Positions 1 through 5,558 of a stretch of DNA of 6,482 nucleotides are shown here, piece by piece. The notes beneath the pieces are model-generated. The model had not been told where the DNA came from and did not search any database. It worked only from the letters and a program-made list of their open reading frames with translations. Where the stretch lies: contig CAMBQS010000200.1 of assembly GCA_945870015.1 (NCBI GenBank), forward strand, positions 1-6,482, read 5' to 3'. Every line of letters begins with the position of its first letter. Positions within the stretch are counted from its first letter, which is position 1. The translations under genes were made by a program, and so were the position numbers. Source of the DNA: Desulfocicer vacuolatum DSM 3385 (GTDB taxonomy: Bacteria > Desulfobacterota > Desulfobacteria > Desulfobacterales > SURF-7).

Positions 1-238
1 ACAATCCCAGGTTGATGCCGTCATATTTCAACGCAAACTCAAGATGGTCCCCGACTTTATTCCCCGGCCAATACCTTACCGGATATACATTTTCAATTGC
101 TCCATTCTGGACTTTAGACCTGTGAGTTCCGGCAGATGAAACGAATGAAGTATGCCAGTGGGGCATCCCCGCCAGCTCAAATTTTTTTACCAGATATGCG
201 TAACCAGCTGGGCGAAGCTCCAAAACGTTTATTTCCAT
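1..238 (-). CDS. Fic-family-like protein, N-terminal 79 codons (partial, runs off the window)
   Basis: Reading the minus strand from the ATG at 238-236 gives 79 open codons with no stop up to the window edge. The protein starts MEINVLELRPAGYAYL and later has PHWHTS, YWPG and DHLEFALKYDG. From memory, these segments resemble the conserved N-terminal part of a group of bacterial Fic-domain proteins, enzymes that typically transfer AMP or a related group to target proteins. The catalytic Fic motif (HPFxxGNGR type) would lie outside the window, so activity cannot be judged. The start is well supported: a GAGG Shine-Dalgarno sits 7 bases upstream and a near-consensus promoter lies just behind it. 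The gene is divergent from everything downstream until the last gene. Frame and start are solid; the family name is recognition only and would need a profile search. Confidence 0.68.
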   Translation of the reverse strand, partial: MEINVLELRPAGYAYLVKKFELAGMPHWHTSFVSSAGTHRSKVQNGAIENVYPVRYWPGNKVGDHLEFALKYDGINLGL

Positions 239-271
239 GGGTCATCCTCGTAAAAATTTTATTGCATTGGT

Positions 272-300
272 AATATATTTATATTTAGACATAATGTCAA
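272..300 (-). promoter_or_regulatory. Sigma70-type promoter for the Fic-like gene
   Basis: On the minus strand a perfect -35 TTGACA (300-295) is followed after exactly 17 bases by TATATT (277-272) as the -10. Transcription would start near 265, giving a leader of about 27 bases before the ATG at 238. The -35 box overlaps an 11-base palindrome, GACAT-A-ATGTC (288-298), and a longer palindrome (304-324) lies directly upstream, so repressor control is plausible. Confidence 0.65.
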
Positions 301-303
301 TAA

Positions 304-324
304 AACAATTATATATTAATTGTT
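304..324. promoter_or_regulatory. Operator-like palindrome upstream of the minus-strand promoter
   Basis: AACAATTA (304-311) and TAATTGTT (317-324) are perfect reverse complements around the 5-base centre TATAT. The palindrome sits 3 bases upstream of the -35 box of the Fic-like gene. Position and symmetry fit a dimeric regulator site, but AT-rich palindromes arise easily by chance and no cognate regulator is encoded in the window. Confidence 0.4.
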
Positions 325-354
325 AGATGGTAAAATACTTACTAATCTAAGTGC

Positions 355-428
355 GCGTTTATAATTCAGCGCAAATCTGGTAAATTGATTAGAATTGAAT
401 TTGAGTCTGGTAAAATAATTATAAACGC
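355..428. repeat. 12-base perfect inverted repeat in the AT-rich intergenic region
   Basis: GCGTTTATAATT (355-366) and AATTATAAACGC (417-428) are exact reverse complements separated by 50 bases. The stretch between them contains two TCTGGTAAA copies (376-384, 406-414). No open frame of note lies inside. It could be a regulator-binding pair or the trace of a small mobile or duplicated segment; the sequence does not decide. Confidence 0.5.
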
Positions 429-450
429 CGCAGCCGCAGAAAGACCTTTC

Positions 451-615
451 TATATCTCAAAGTACTTATATTTAATGATTTACGCAACATATTGCATATA
501 ACACTTTATTGACACACAATTAACTCTTGCATATAGTGACTTCCTAAAAAAGACAGGAAATATCCCACATATCTCAAGATTACAGGCAATGGACTGCGGT
601 GTGGTATTGAGATAT
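451..615. repeat. Three copies of the 9-mer ATATCTCAA around a promoter
   Basis: ATATCTCAA occurs directly at 452-460 and 569-577, and inverted (TTGAGATAT) at 607-615. The first and third copies share a tenth base (TATATCTCAA at 451-460; its reverse complement at 607-616). The first copy lies upstream and the other two downstream of the strong promoter at 509-537. This could be a regulator-binding array, or for the two downstream copies simply the arms of an RNA hairpin. Confidence 0.45.
509..537 (+). promoter_or_regulatory. Strong sigma70-type promoter
   Basis: Perfect -35 TTGACA (509-514), 17-base spacer, and -10 TATAGT (532-537), one mismatch from consensus. Transcription would start near 544. 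The first gene downstream is the small lipoprotein at 728, so the leader would be about 185 bases, unusually long and containing a hairpin with a T-run. The promoter could serve a small RNA, the lipoprotein gene, or both. Confidence 0.65.
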
Positions 616-634
616 ATCTGTCCGTACTTTTTTT
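544..634 (+). ncRNA. Candidate small RNA or attenuated leader ending in hairpin plus T7
   Basis: The transcript predicted from the promoter at 509-537 contains a possible stem: GACAG (552-556) with CTGTC (618-622), and inside it ATATCTCAA (569-577) with TTGAGATAT (607-615), enclosing a 29-base loop. Seven T residues follow at 628-634, as in an intrinsic terminator. Competing pairings are visible: TTCCT (541-545) with AGGAA (555-559), and CCACA (565-569) with TGTGG (600-604). Alternative folds of this kind occur in attenuators and riboswitches. The stem is AU-rich and the loop long, so termination may be weak. I recognise no known RNA family; this is a hypothesis from structure only. Confidence 0.3.
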
Positions 635-664
635 CAGAAGCGGGCGAATGAACCGGATGTCTGG

Positions 665-696
665 TTATGACAAAGGTTTATTATTACATGTCATAA
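665..696 (+). promoter_or_regulatory. Inverted repeat just upstream of the lipoprotein ribosome binding site
   Basis: TTATGACA (665-672) and TGTCATAA (689-696) are perfect 8-base complements with a 16-base loop. A third half-site, GTCATA, recurs at 702-707. The structure ends 15 bases before the AAGGAGG ribosome binding site (712-718). It could act as a DNA operator or as an RNA hairpin influencing translation or stability. The function is unproven. Confidence 0.4.
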
Positions 697-727
697 GGAT
701 AGTCATATCAAAAGGAGGCTTGCAAAA

Positions 728-880
728 ATGAAAAAACTCACTTTATTGTTGCTGGTTATTCCGGTGATTTTCACCCTTGCGGCTTGCAGCTCAGCTTTGC
801 AGGTTACGACGGGGGGTTCGGTATACTATACCGCGACCCTTGAAATGAAGAAGGACAACAAGGAACTCTATGGCACCTAG
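728..880 (+). CDS. Very short lipoprotein, frame interrupted by an amber codon
   Basis: The ATG at 728 follows a perfect AAGGAGG Shine-Dalgarno with 9-base spacing. The 50-residue product begins MKKL, has a hydrophobic stretch (residues 4-18) and a lipobox L17-A18-A19-C20, so it should be exported, lipidated on Cys20 and trimmed to about 31 residues. The mature part contains VYYTATLEMKKDNKELYG. The frame ends at TAG (878-880) but stays open for 20 more sense codons, beginning YYPKDKEQTQPY, before TGA at 941-943. The gene may therefore be a 70-71 residue lipoprotein broken by a point mutation (for example CAG or TGG to TAG), or the amber may be read through. I do not recognise the family. The export signal and ribosome binding site are strong; the real length is uncertain. 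Confidence 0.55.
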   Translation: MKKLTLLLLVIPVIFTLAACSSALQVTTGGSVYYTATLEMKKDNKELYGT

Positions 881-980
881 TACTATCCCAAGGATAAAGA
901 ACAGACGCAGCCGTATCTCATGTCGTTGAAGCGCATCAATTGAGTGAGGTGCATTCCGGGGATACTTAATCATTGACAAG

Positions 981-999
981 AGCCGGATTTTCTGGTTTT
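981..999 (+). terminator. Weak hairpin with short T-run after the lipoprotein gene
   Basis: AGCCGGA (981-987) can pair with TCTGGTT (991-997) around a TTT loop, using two G-U pairs, and the run TTTT (996-999) partly overlaps the stem. It lies 38 bases after the second stop codon (941-943) of the lipoprotein frame. Stem strength and T-run are marginal, so this is only a candidate. Confidence 0.22.
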
Positions 1000-1072
1000 C
1001 ATCATGCCATAGCCAAATATCATGTTCACCTGATCCGTTGTACCGTAAACAAAAGAAGGGTTGAATCTTAAG

Positions 1073-2668
1073 ATGTCCCCGGAATTAAATCGGCTGCCGC
1101 TGTTGGAATGGTGGGACAGTGTCAAAGAAAAAACCAATCCGGAAGAAATTCTTCATTTTCTGAAACAAAACCGGGATAAACTGGAAGCGTCCTTTTCAAG
1201 GATTGAAGAAAAGAGACGTCTTTACAGCCTGTTCAATAAACTATTTTCGCTTTTTTCCATGCTGGCCGAAGCAGCAGATCATTTTTCAGAATCCATACAG
1301 CGATTTTTGATGAGATCCCCTGGTTTCCGGGAAGGTGTCGTAAGAGCGCGTGAATGGAAAAATCATCTGAATTTTAAAGAATTAATTGAGTTCCTGCGGA
1401 CAAAGCTGTATTCGCTGAGATTGCCGCCCCAGAATGAAAAAGCGATCCGGGTTCTGGAAGAAATCATGGAATTCGGTTCCCGGCACGGCATGGATTTTCA
1501 AAAGCATTTTCCCGAGGCCTGTCAGAAGTTTTGGGAAAAGAAAAATCAGTTGCTTCAACATAAATTTTTTCAAGAGTTCACCAAAAGCCGTCTGGAGCAG
1601 CTTCTGGCTGTTCAGTTCCCTTTTGATCGATCCATTTTCCCGGTTCTGCCGGATACTGCATTCTGGCATAAGTTTTTTGAATTTCTGGAACGGAAAATGG
1701 TAATTGACATTATTCTGGTGGATAGGGATAACCGCCGCTTTTCACTGAAACACAATGATCCCCATGTTTTTGAATCAACAGATGTCATCAAGATTCTCCG
1801 CCAGGTATCCGGGATTAAAAATAAAGGCCACCGTGTTTTTTTTATTGGTCATCATGAAGGATATCTTGGGCCGTATTTTGTGAGAAGCGTGATACGGAAA
1901 CTGGGTTTTGATAACCTGACCAAAAACTGTAACACAATTGTCGGCCCCAGGATGCTTTCAAATGTGGTGCTGCGAAACGGTGCGGCCAATGTCGGCAATC
2001 TCTTTATTACCGTACCTTCCCAGAAGACAACCTCGATTAAAACCACAGGACTTGCGCCGGAATTGAAAAAAGCCGCAAGAAGAACCCAATGTCTGATCAA
2101 GTTTCCGGATGCGGGTCTGTATCTGATTAAAAAGCTCAAATTTGATGTTTTTAAAAAAGCACTTCAAGACATGGATTTTCTGGACAAAAATACTGCTTTC
2201 ATGGATTTTGAAGGAAAAGAGGTATTGAAAGCATTTATCCGGAACAATCAGGTCTCTCAGGTGATGATGGACTTGCAAGAAAAAGATTACACGCTTTTTA
2301 AACAGATGATGCGGGAGTGCTTTCTGATGTTTCCGGAAGGCTCACGGTCTGTTGTCAATCCGGATGGTTCAATATCGATAAAATACGTCAATCCAATGTA
2401 TCTGAAAGCCTATATGAGAACCGGTGACTATATCGTACCGGTTAATCTGGTGGGAGGCTCCGATATTACCAGGGGATGGCGGTTACGTCCTGCAAAATTG
2501 GGTATTTCACTGGATGAGCCGGTTGAGGTTACACAGGAAATGATTGACAATTATGAAACAGAAGGGTTGAACGTCATGCGCAGGATCGCGGCCCTTCCAA
2601 ACATCAAAAAAGTGCGGTTTCAGGAAGACCTTTATGTGAATCAGCGTGCTGCAAGCAATGAAGAATAA
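1073..2668 (+). CDS. PlsC/LPLAT-superfamily acyltransferase-like protein, long form
   Basis: The 531-residue product carries the hallmarks of the glycerolipid acyltransferase fold in its second half: FPEGSRS (residues 420-426) matches the glycerol-3-phosphate-binding motif, GPRMLSN (from 291) sits where the middle motif is expected, and VPVNLVGG (around P456) resembles the last motif. Such enzymes move a fatty acyl group onto glycerol-3-phosphate or lysophosphatidate at the inner membrane face. The first, catalytic HX4D motif is not intact: the equivalent segment reads HHEGYLGPY (260-268), with no aspartate five residues after either histidine. About 160 residues separate this site from FPEGSRS, roughly twice the usual spacing. 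The first 200 residues are helix-rich, charged and without obvious domains. ATG 1073 is preferred: the GAAGGG ribosome-binding sequence (1055-1060) lies 12 bases upstream of it but directly abuts the alternative in-frame TTG at 1061 (535 residues). Substrate is unknown and catalysis uncertain. Confidence 0.75.
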   Translation: MSPELNRLPLLEWWDSVKEKTNPEEILHFLKQNRDKLEASFSRIEEKRRLYSLFNKLFSLFSMLAEAADHFSESIQRFLMRSPGFREGVVRAREWKNHLNFKELIEFLRTKLYSLRLPPQNEKAIRVLEEIMEFGSRHGMDFQKHFPEACQKFWEKKNQLLQHKFFQEFTKSRLEQLLAVQFPFDRSIFPVLPDTAFWHKFFEFLERKMVIDIILVDRDNRRFSLKHNDPHVFESTDVIKILRQVSGIKNKGHRVFFIGHHEGYLGPYFVRSVIRKLGFDNLTKNCNTIVGPRMLSNVVLRNGAANVGNLFITVPSQKTTSIKTTGLAPELKKAARRTQCLIKFPDAGLYLIKKLKFDVFKKALQDMDFLDKNTAFMDFEGKEVLKAFIRNNQVSQVMMDLQEKDYTLFKQMMRECFLMFPEGSRSVVNPDGSISIKYVNPMYLKAYMRTGDYIVPVNLVGGSDITRGWRLRPAKLGISLDEPVEVTQEMIDNYETEGLNVMRRIAALPNIKKVRFQEDLYVNQRAASNEE

Positions 2669-2752
2669 GTTCCGCCTCTCTGCTTATCTCCTGGAAGCCT
2701 ATCTCTTGTTTTTATCCGGATGATTTTCCCCGGTTTGACCCCATTTTCTCTG

Positions 2753-2781
2753 TTGACACATAAAAGACTTCCACATATGTT
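2753..2781 (+). promoter_or_regulatory. Promoter of the molybdate transport operon
   Basis: Perfect -35 TTGACA (2753-2758), 17-base spacer, and -10 TATGTT (2776-2781, four of six consensus bases). Transcription would begin near 2788, about 50 bases before the first gene. An 8-base palindrome ACATATGT (2773-2780) overlaps the -10. No match to the E. coli ModE operator was seen, so the mode of molybdate control is not apparent from the sequence. Confidence 0.55.
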
Positions 2782-2840
2782 CATCTCCAAAACAACAAGG
2801 CATCAGCTCTGAATTTCTGATAGAATCCGGGAGGACGAAT

Positions 2841-3338
2841 ATGAACCAGATGACACGTATGACACGTACCGTTTTGATGATAATGGCAATCGGTTTTTGC
2901 CTCATGACAGTGAACGCGAAAGCCTCAGAGAAAATCGATCCGTGTGCCCTGCTGACAAAAGCCGAAATCCAGGCAGCGCTCGGCCAGAATGTAGGTGACG
3001 GCAAACTGAATACCAGGGCCAATATAGCAGGCGGCGGACCCTGCGAATACACCGTAGGATCTTTTGGCGTATTCAGCATTCTTTCCAAGGAAACCGGCCC
3101 CGGTGAAACCGCTGACAAGGTGATGTCGGAAATGAAGAAAAGAAAGATCGCTGTAACAGAAGCCACGGGCATCGGCGACAGTTCATTTTTTTCCAGTCCC
3201 GGATACGGTATGGTACAGCTCAATACCTTCAAGGGAACAAAATACCTGATCATCACCATGCTGGTTCCGGGTGCCACCGAAGCAGCACAGAAAACCGCTG
3301 CCGGTGATCTCATGAACAAGGCATTGAAGAGAATGTAA
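2841..3338 (+). CDS. Small secreted two-cysteine protein, first gene of the mod operon
   Basis: The 165-residue product has an N-terminal signal peptide: arginines at 6 and 9, a hydrophobic core at 10-24, and a likely signal peptidase I site at A26-K-A28 before S29. The mature domain of about 137 residues starts with IDPCALLTKAEIQAALG, a layout reminiscent of DUF3558-type secreted proteins, and has only two cysteines (C35, C68) that could form a disulfide in the periplasm. A glycine-rich segment GIGDSSFF follows in the middle. The start at 2841 has GGGAGG (2829-2834) six bases upstream; M4 and M7 are possible but less well placed. It lies 24 bases before modA behind the shared promoter, so it is co-transcribed with the molybdate importer. 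A periplasmic role linked to oxyanion uptake is inference from position only. Its function is unknown. Confidence 0.8.
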   Translation: MNQMTRMTRTVLMIMAIGFCLMTVNAKASEKIDPCALLTKAEIQAALGQNVGDGKLNTRANIAGGGPCEYTVGSFGVFSILSKETGPGETADKVMSEMKKRKIAVTEATGIGDSSFFSSPGYGMVQLNTFKGTKYLIITMLVPGATEAAQKTAAGDLMNKALKRM

Positions 3339-3362
3339 GGCAGGATAAAAAGGAGAAGAAAA

Positions 3363-4151
3363 ATGCAGCGCAGATATTTGAGCAGTATGGTCATCTGGAT
3401 TTTATTGATGCTGATCGGCATAGGGGTGAGGGGAGGTTTTGCTGCGGATGCAAATGAACCAAATACGGTTATTGTCTTTGCTGCTGCATCCACAACCAAT
3501 GCAATGACTGATATTGCAAGGCTGTTTGAAAAGCAAAATTCCGGGGCTGTCATTTTCTCCTTTGCATCCTCTTCGACACTGGCCAAACAGATTGAAAATG
3601 GCGCTCCGGCGGATATCTATCTGTCCGCCAATCAGGAGTGGATGGACTACCTGGCAGGCAAGGGCATGATTGTTGCCGAAAGCCGGGTTGATCTTTTGAG
3701 CAACCGGATTGCGCTGATCGCTCCGGTTGCAAGTGCTGTTGAGAAAGTATGGATCGATGCGGGTCTGGATCTTGTCCGGCTGATAGGTGACGGGCGTTTG
3801 GCCATGGGTGATCCGGATCATGTTCCGGCTGGTATTTACGGAAAACAGGCATTTGAGAAATTGGGTTTATGGAACAGTCTGAAGAATAAGATTGCCGGCA
3901 CCAGCGATGTCCGGGCAGCTCTGGTCATGGTGGAACGTAATGAGACGCCACTGGGCCTGGTGTATGCCACAGATGCGGCCATCAGCAAAAAAGTGAAGGT
4001 TATTGGAATCTTCCCGGAGGACAGCCATCCGCTTGTTGTGTATCCGGCAGCCATGATCCGGGAAACTGATATGAGCAGAATGTTTTTTACTTTACTGAAA
4101 TCAAAAGAAGCAGCGGACATTTTTCAAAAATACGGCTTCAGCGTACGCTGA
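3363..4151 (+). CDS. modA: Molybdate ABC transporter, periplasmic substrate-binding protein ModA
   Basis: The 262-residue product matches the ModA family along its whole length. A signal peptide (hydrophobic core about 9-22, cleavage near F26-A27-A28) precedes a mature start VIVFAAASTTNAM. Segments conserved in the family are FAAAS (S43), FASSSTLAKQI (67-77; one of S69-S71 is an expected oxyanion ligand), GAPADIYLSA, GDPDHVPAGIYG, DVRAALVMVERNE, GLVYATDA (ligand tyrosine) and FPEDSHP. It captures molybdate, and probably tungstate, in the periplasm and delivers it to ModB. The start has AGGAG (3351-3355) seven bases upstream. The stop overlaps the modB start by one base (TGATG), indicating translational coupling. 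Length and conserved residues look normal, so it should be functional. Confidence 0.95.
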   Translation: MQRRYLSSMVIWILLMLIGIGVRGGFAADANEPNTVIVFAAASTTNAMTDIARLFEKQNSGAVIFSFASSSTLAKQIENGAPADIYLSANQEWMDYLAGKGMIVAESRVDLLSNRIALIAPVASAVEKVWIDAGLDLVRLIGDGRLAMGDPDHVPAGIYGKQAFEKLGLWNSLKNKIAGTSDVRAALVMVERNETPLGLVYATDAAISKKVKVIGIFPEDSHPLVVYPAAMIRETDMSRMFFTLLKSKEAADIFQKYGFSVR

Positions 4152-4849
4152 TGGGATTGCCGGATCTCACACCGCTGGAGTGGGAAGCATTGCGCTTGAG
4201 TTTGTGGGTTTCCGGCTGGGCTGTGGCAGGAAGTCTGCCGATAGGCATTATGGTCGCGTGGATTCTTGCCCGCCATCGATTTCCGGGAAAGAGTCTGCTG
4301 GATGGTCTGGTCCATCTGCCGCTGGTATTGCCGCCTGTGGTTACGGGATATCTGCTTCTGGTTTTATTGGGCCGCAGAGGAGTGGTTGGAAAAGTCCTCC
4401 ACGATCTATTCGGCATTACCCTGGCATTTACCTGGAAAGGAGCGGCGGTTGCCTCTGCGGTAATGGCTTTTCCCCTTCTGGTTCGGGCTGTCAGGATGTC
4501 TATCGAAGCAATCGATCAGGGATTGGAAAATGCCGCCCGTACGCTGGGGGCTGGGCCAAGATATGTTTTTTTTACCATCACGCTTCCTTTGATGGTGCCC
4601 GGAATTATCAGCGGAACCATCATGGCCTTTGCCAGAAGTCTGGGTGAGTTCGGCGCCACGATCACCTTTGTTTCAAATATCCAGGGGGAGACCCGGACCT
4701 TACCGCTTGCACTGTATACCCTGACGCAGGTTCCCGGCGGAGAGACCGGAGCCATGCGCCTTTGTGTTATCGCTGTTCTTCTGGCCATTGTAACCATGAT
4801 TGTTTCCGAATGGATGTCCAATCGTTTCTCTGCTTACATGAGGGGGTGA
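4151..4849 (+). CDS. modB: Molybdate ABC transporter, permease ModB
   Basis: The 232-residue inner-membrane protein has about five hydrophobic segments (roughly residues 14-40, 53-73, 91-112, 147-165 and 199-222), the usual ModB size and topology. The cytoplasmic EAA loop that docks onto the ATPase is clear: E126-N-A-A-R-T-L-G133 followed by I143-T-L-P146. FARSLGEFGAT (160-170) is a family signature and lies in the transport path. The PPVVTGYLLL stretch (61-70) is also typical. The ATG at 4151 shares its A with the modA stop (TGATG), so no separate ribosome binding site is needed. Two copies with two ModC subunits would form the channel for molybdate received from ModA. Confidence 0.95.
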   Translation: MGLPDLTPLEWEALRLSLWVSGWAVAGSLPIGIMVAWILARHRFPGKSLLDGLVHLPLVLPPVVTGYLLLVLLGRRGVVGKVLHDLFGITLAFTWKGAAVASAVMAFPLLVRAVRMSIEAIDQGLENAARTLGAGPRYVFFTITLPLMVPGIISGTIMAFARSLGEFGATITFVSNIQGETRTLPLALYTLTQVPGGETGAMRLCVIAVLLAIVTMIVSEWMSNRFSAYMRG

Positions 4850-4858
4850 GGAAAGGAC

Positions 4859-5557
4859 ATGCTCAAGGTTCAGGTTCAACGAAAGCAGGGTGAATTTACC
4901 GTGGACGCAGCCTTTTCCGTTCAGGAAAAGGGCATTACAGCGCTGTTCGGGCCATCCGGTGCAGGAAAAACTTCCATCGTCAATATGATTGCCGGTCTGA
5001 CCCGTCCGGATTCTGGAAATATCGTTCTCAACGGGCATTGTCTGTTTGATTCGGACAAGGGCATCAACCTTGCTCCTGAAATGCGCAGGGTCGGATATAT
5101 CTTTCAGGATGGCCGATTGTTCCCGCATCTGTCTGTTCGCGGCAATCTGACCTATGGCATGCGGTTTGTTCCCAGGTCAAATCAATATGTGACATTCGGG
5201 CAGGTCGTTGAACTGCTTGGGATTGAATCGCTTCTCGACCGAAGGCCTGCAAAACTGTCCGGTGGAGAAAAACAGCGCGTTGCCATCGGCAGGGCGCTGC
5301 TGTGCAGTCCGGCCTTGTTTCTGATGGACGAGCCTCTGGCTTCATTGGACGACATGCGGAAATCCGAGGTATTGCCTTTCATCCTCCGGCTTTGTCATGA
5401 ATTTTCAACTCCTGTTCTGTATGTCAGTCACTCCCTGGACGAGATTTCCCGGCTTGCGGATCAGATGGTTGTTCTGGATCATGGAAGTGTTGTCGCTTCC
5501 GGACGGCTGGAAGATTTACCCGCCTTCCGCATAGAGAAGAAAGCAGTAACTGCATAG
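4859..5557 (+). CDS. modC: Molybdate ABC transporter, ATP-binding protein ModC (short form without the C-terminal molybdate-binding domain)
   Basis: The 232-residue protein has all ABC ATPase motifs: Walker A GPSGAGKT (31-38), Q-loop Q83 in FQDGRLFPHL, signature LSGGEKQR (133-140), Walker B LFLMDEP (153-159; D157, catalytic E158), D-loop S162-L-D164, and switch histidine H191 in VSHSLDE. The segment QDGRLFPHLSVRGNL is typical of ModC. It powers molybdate import through ModB. E. coli ModC is about 350 residues with a C-terminal TOBE/Mop domain that binds molybdate and gives feedback inhibition; this one ends shortly after the nucleotide-binding domain, as in some archaeal and other short ModC proteins. 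The stop is clean, with no Mop-like sequence after it, so it is a natural short form rather than a visible truncation. GAGG (4848-4851) overlapping the modB stop serves as ribosome binding site. Tungstate or related oxyanions cannot be excluded as substrates. Confidence 0.93.
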   Translation: MLKVQVQRKQGEFTVDAAFSVQEKGITALFGPSGAGKTSIVNMIAGLTRPDSGNIVLNGHCLFDSDKGINLAPEMRRVGYIFQDGRLFPHLSVRGNLTYGMRFVPRSNQYVTFGQVVELLGIESLLDRRPAKLSGGEKQRVAIGRALLCSPALFLMDEPLASLDDMRKSEVLPFILRLCHEFSTPVLYVSHSLDEISRLADQMVVLDHGSVVASGRLEDLPAFRIEKKAVTA

Positions 5558-5558
5558 A

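Noticed and set aside
239..727. CRISPR array or insertion sequence in the AT-rich gap
   Set aside because: Repeats here are short (9-14 bases), irregularly spaced or inverted, with no regular repeat-spacer pattern, transposase frame or target duplication.
791..979. A 62-codon minus-strand frame over the lipoprotein gene
   Set aside because: The plus-strand lipoprotein has a perfect Shine-Dalgarno and lipobox; this frame only has generic hydrophobicity and no supporting start signal.
973..1001. TTGACA at 973-978 as promoter for the acyltransferase gene
   Set aside because: At the allowed spacings (16-18 bases) no sequence close to TATAAT is present, so a promoter cannot be supported.
2669..2840. 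A terminator between the acyltransferase gene and the mod operon
   Set aside because: Only weak pairings (for example ATAAG 2665-2669 with CTTAT 2683-2687) and a T5 run without a matching GC-rich stem were found.
2669..2840. A ModE operator upstream of the mod operon
   Set aside because: I looked for paired TATA-rich half sites of the E. coli type and saw none; only the short ACATATGT palindrome is present.
2699..3586. A 295-codon open frame on the minus strand opposite the secreted protein gene and modA
   Set aside because: It lies antisense to two well-supported genes with ribosome binding sites, signal peptides and, for modA, strong family similarity. Its composition does not resemble a known protein, so it is a shadow frame.
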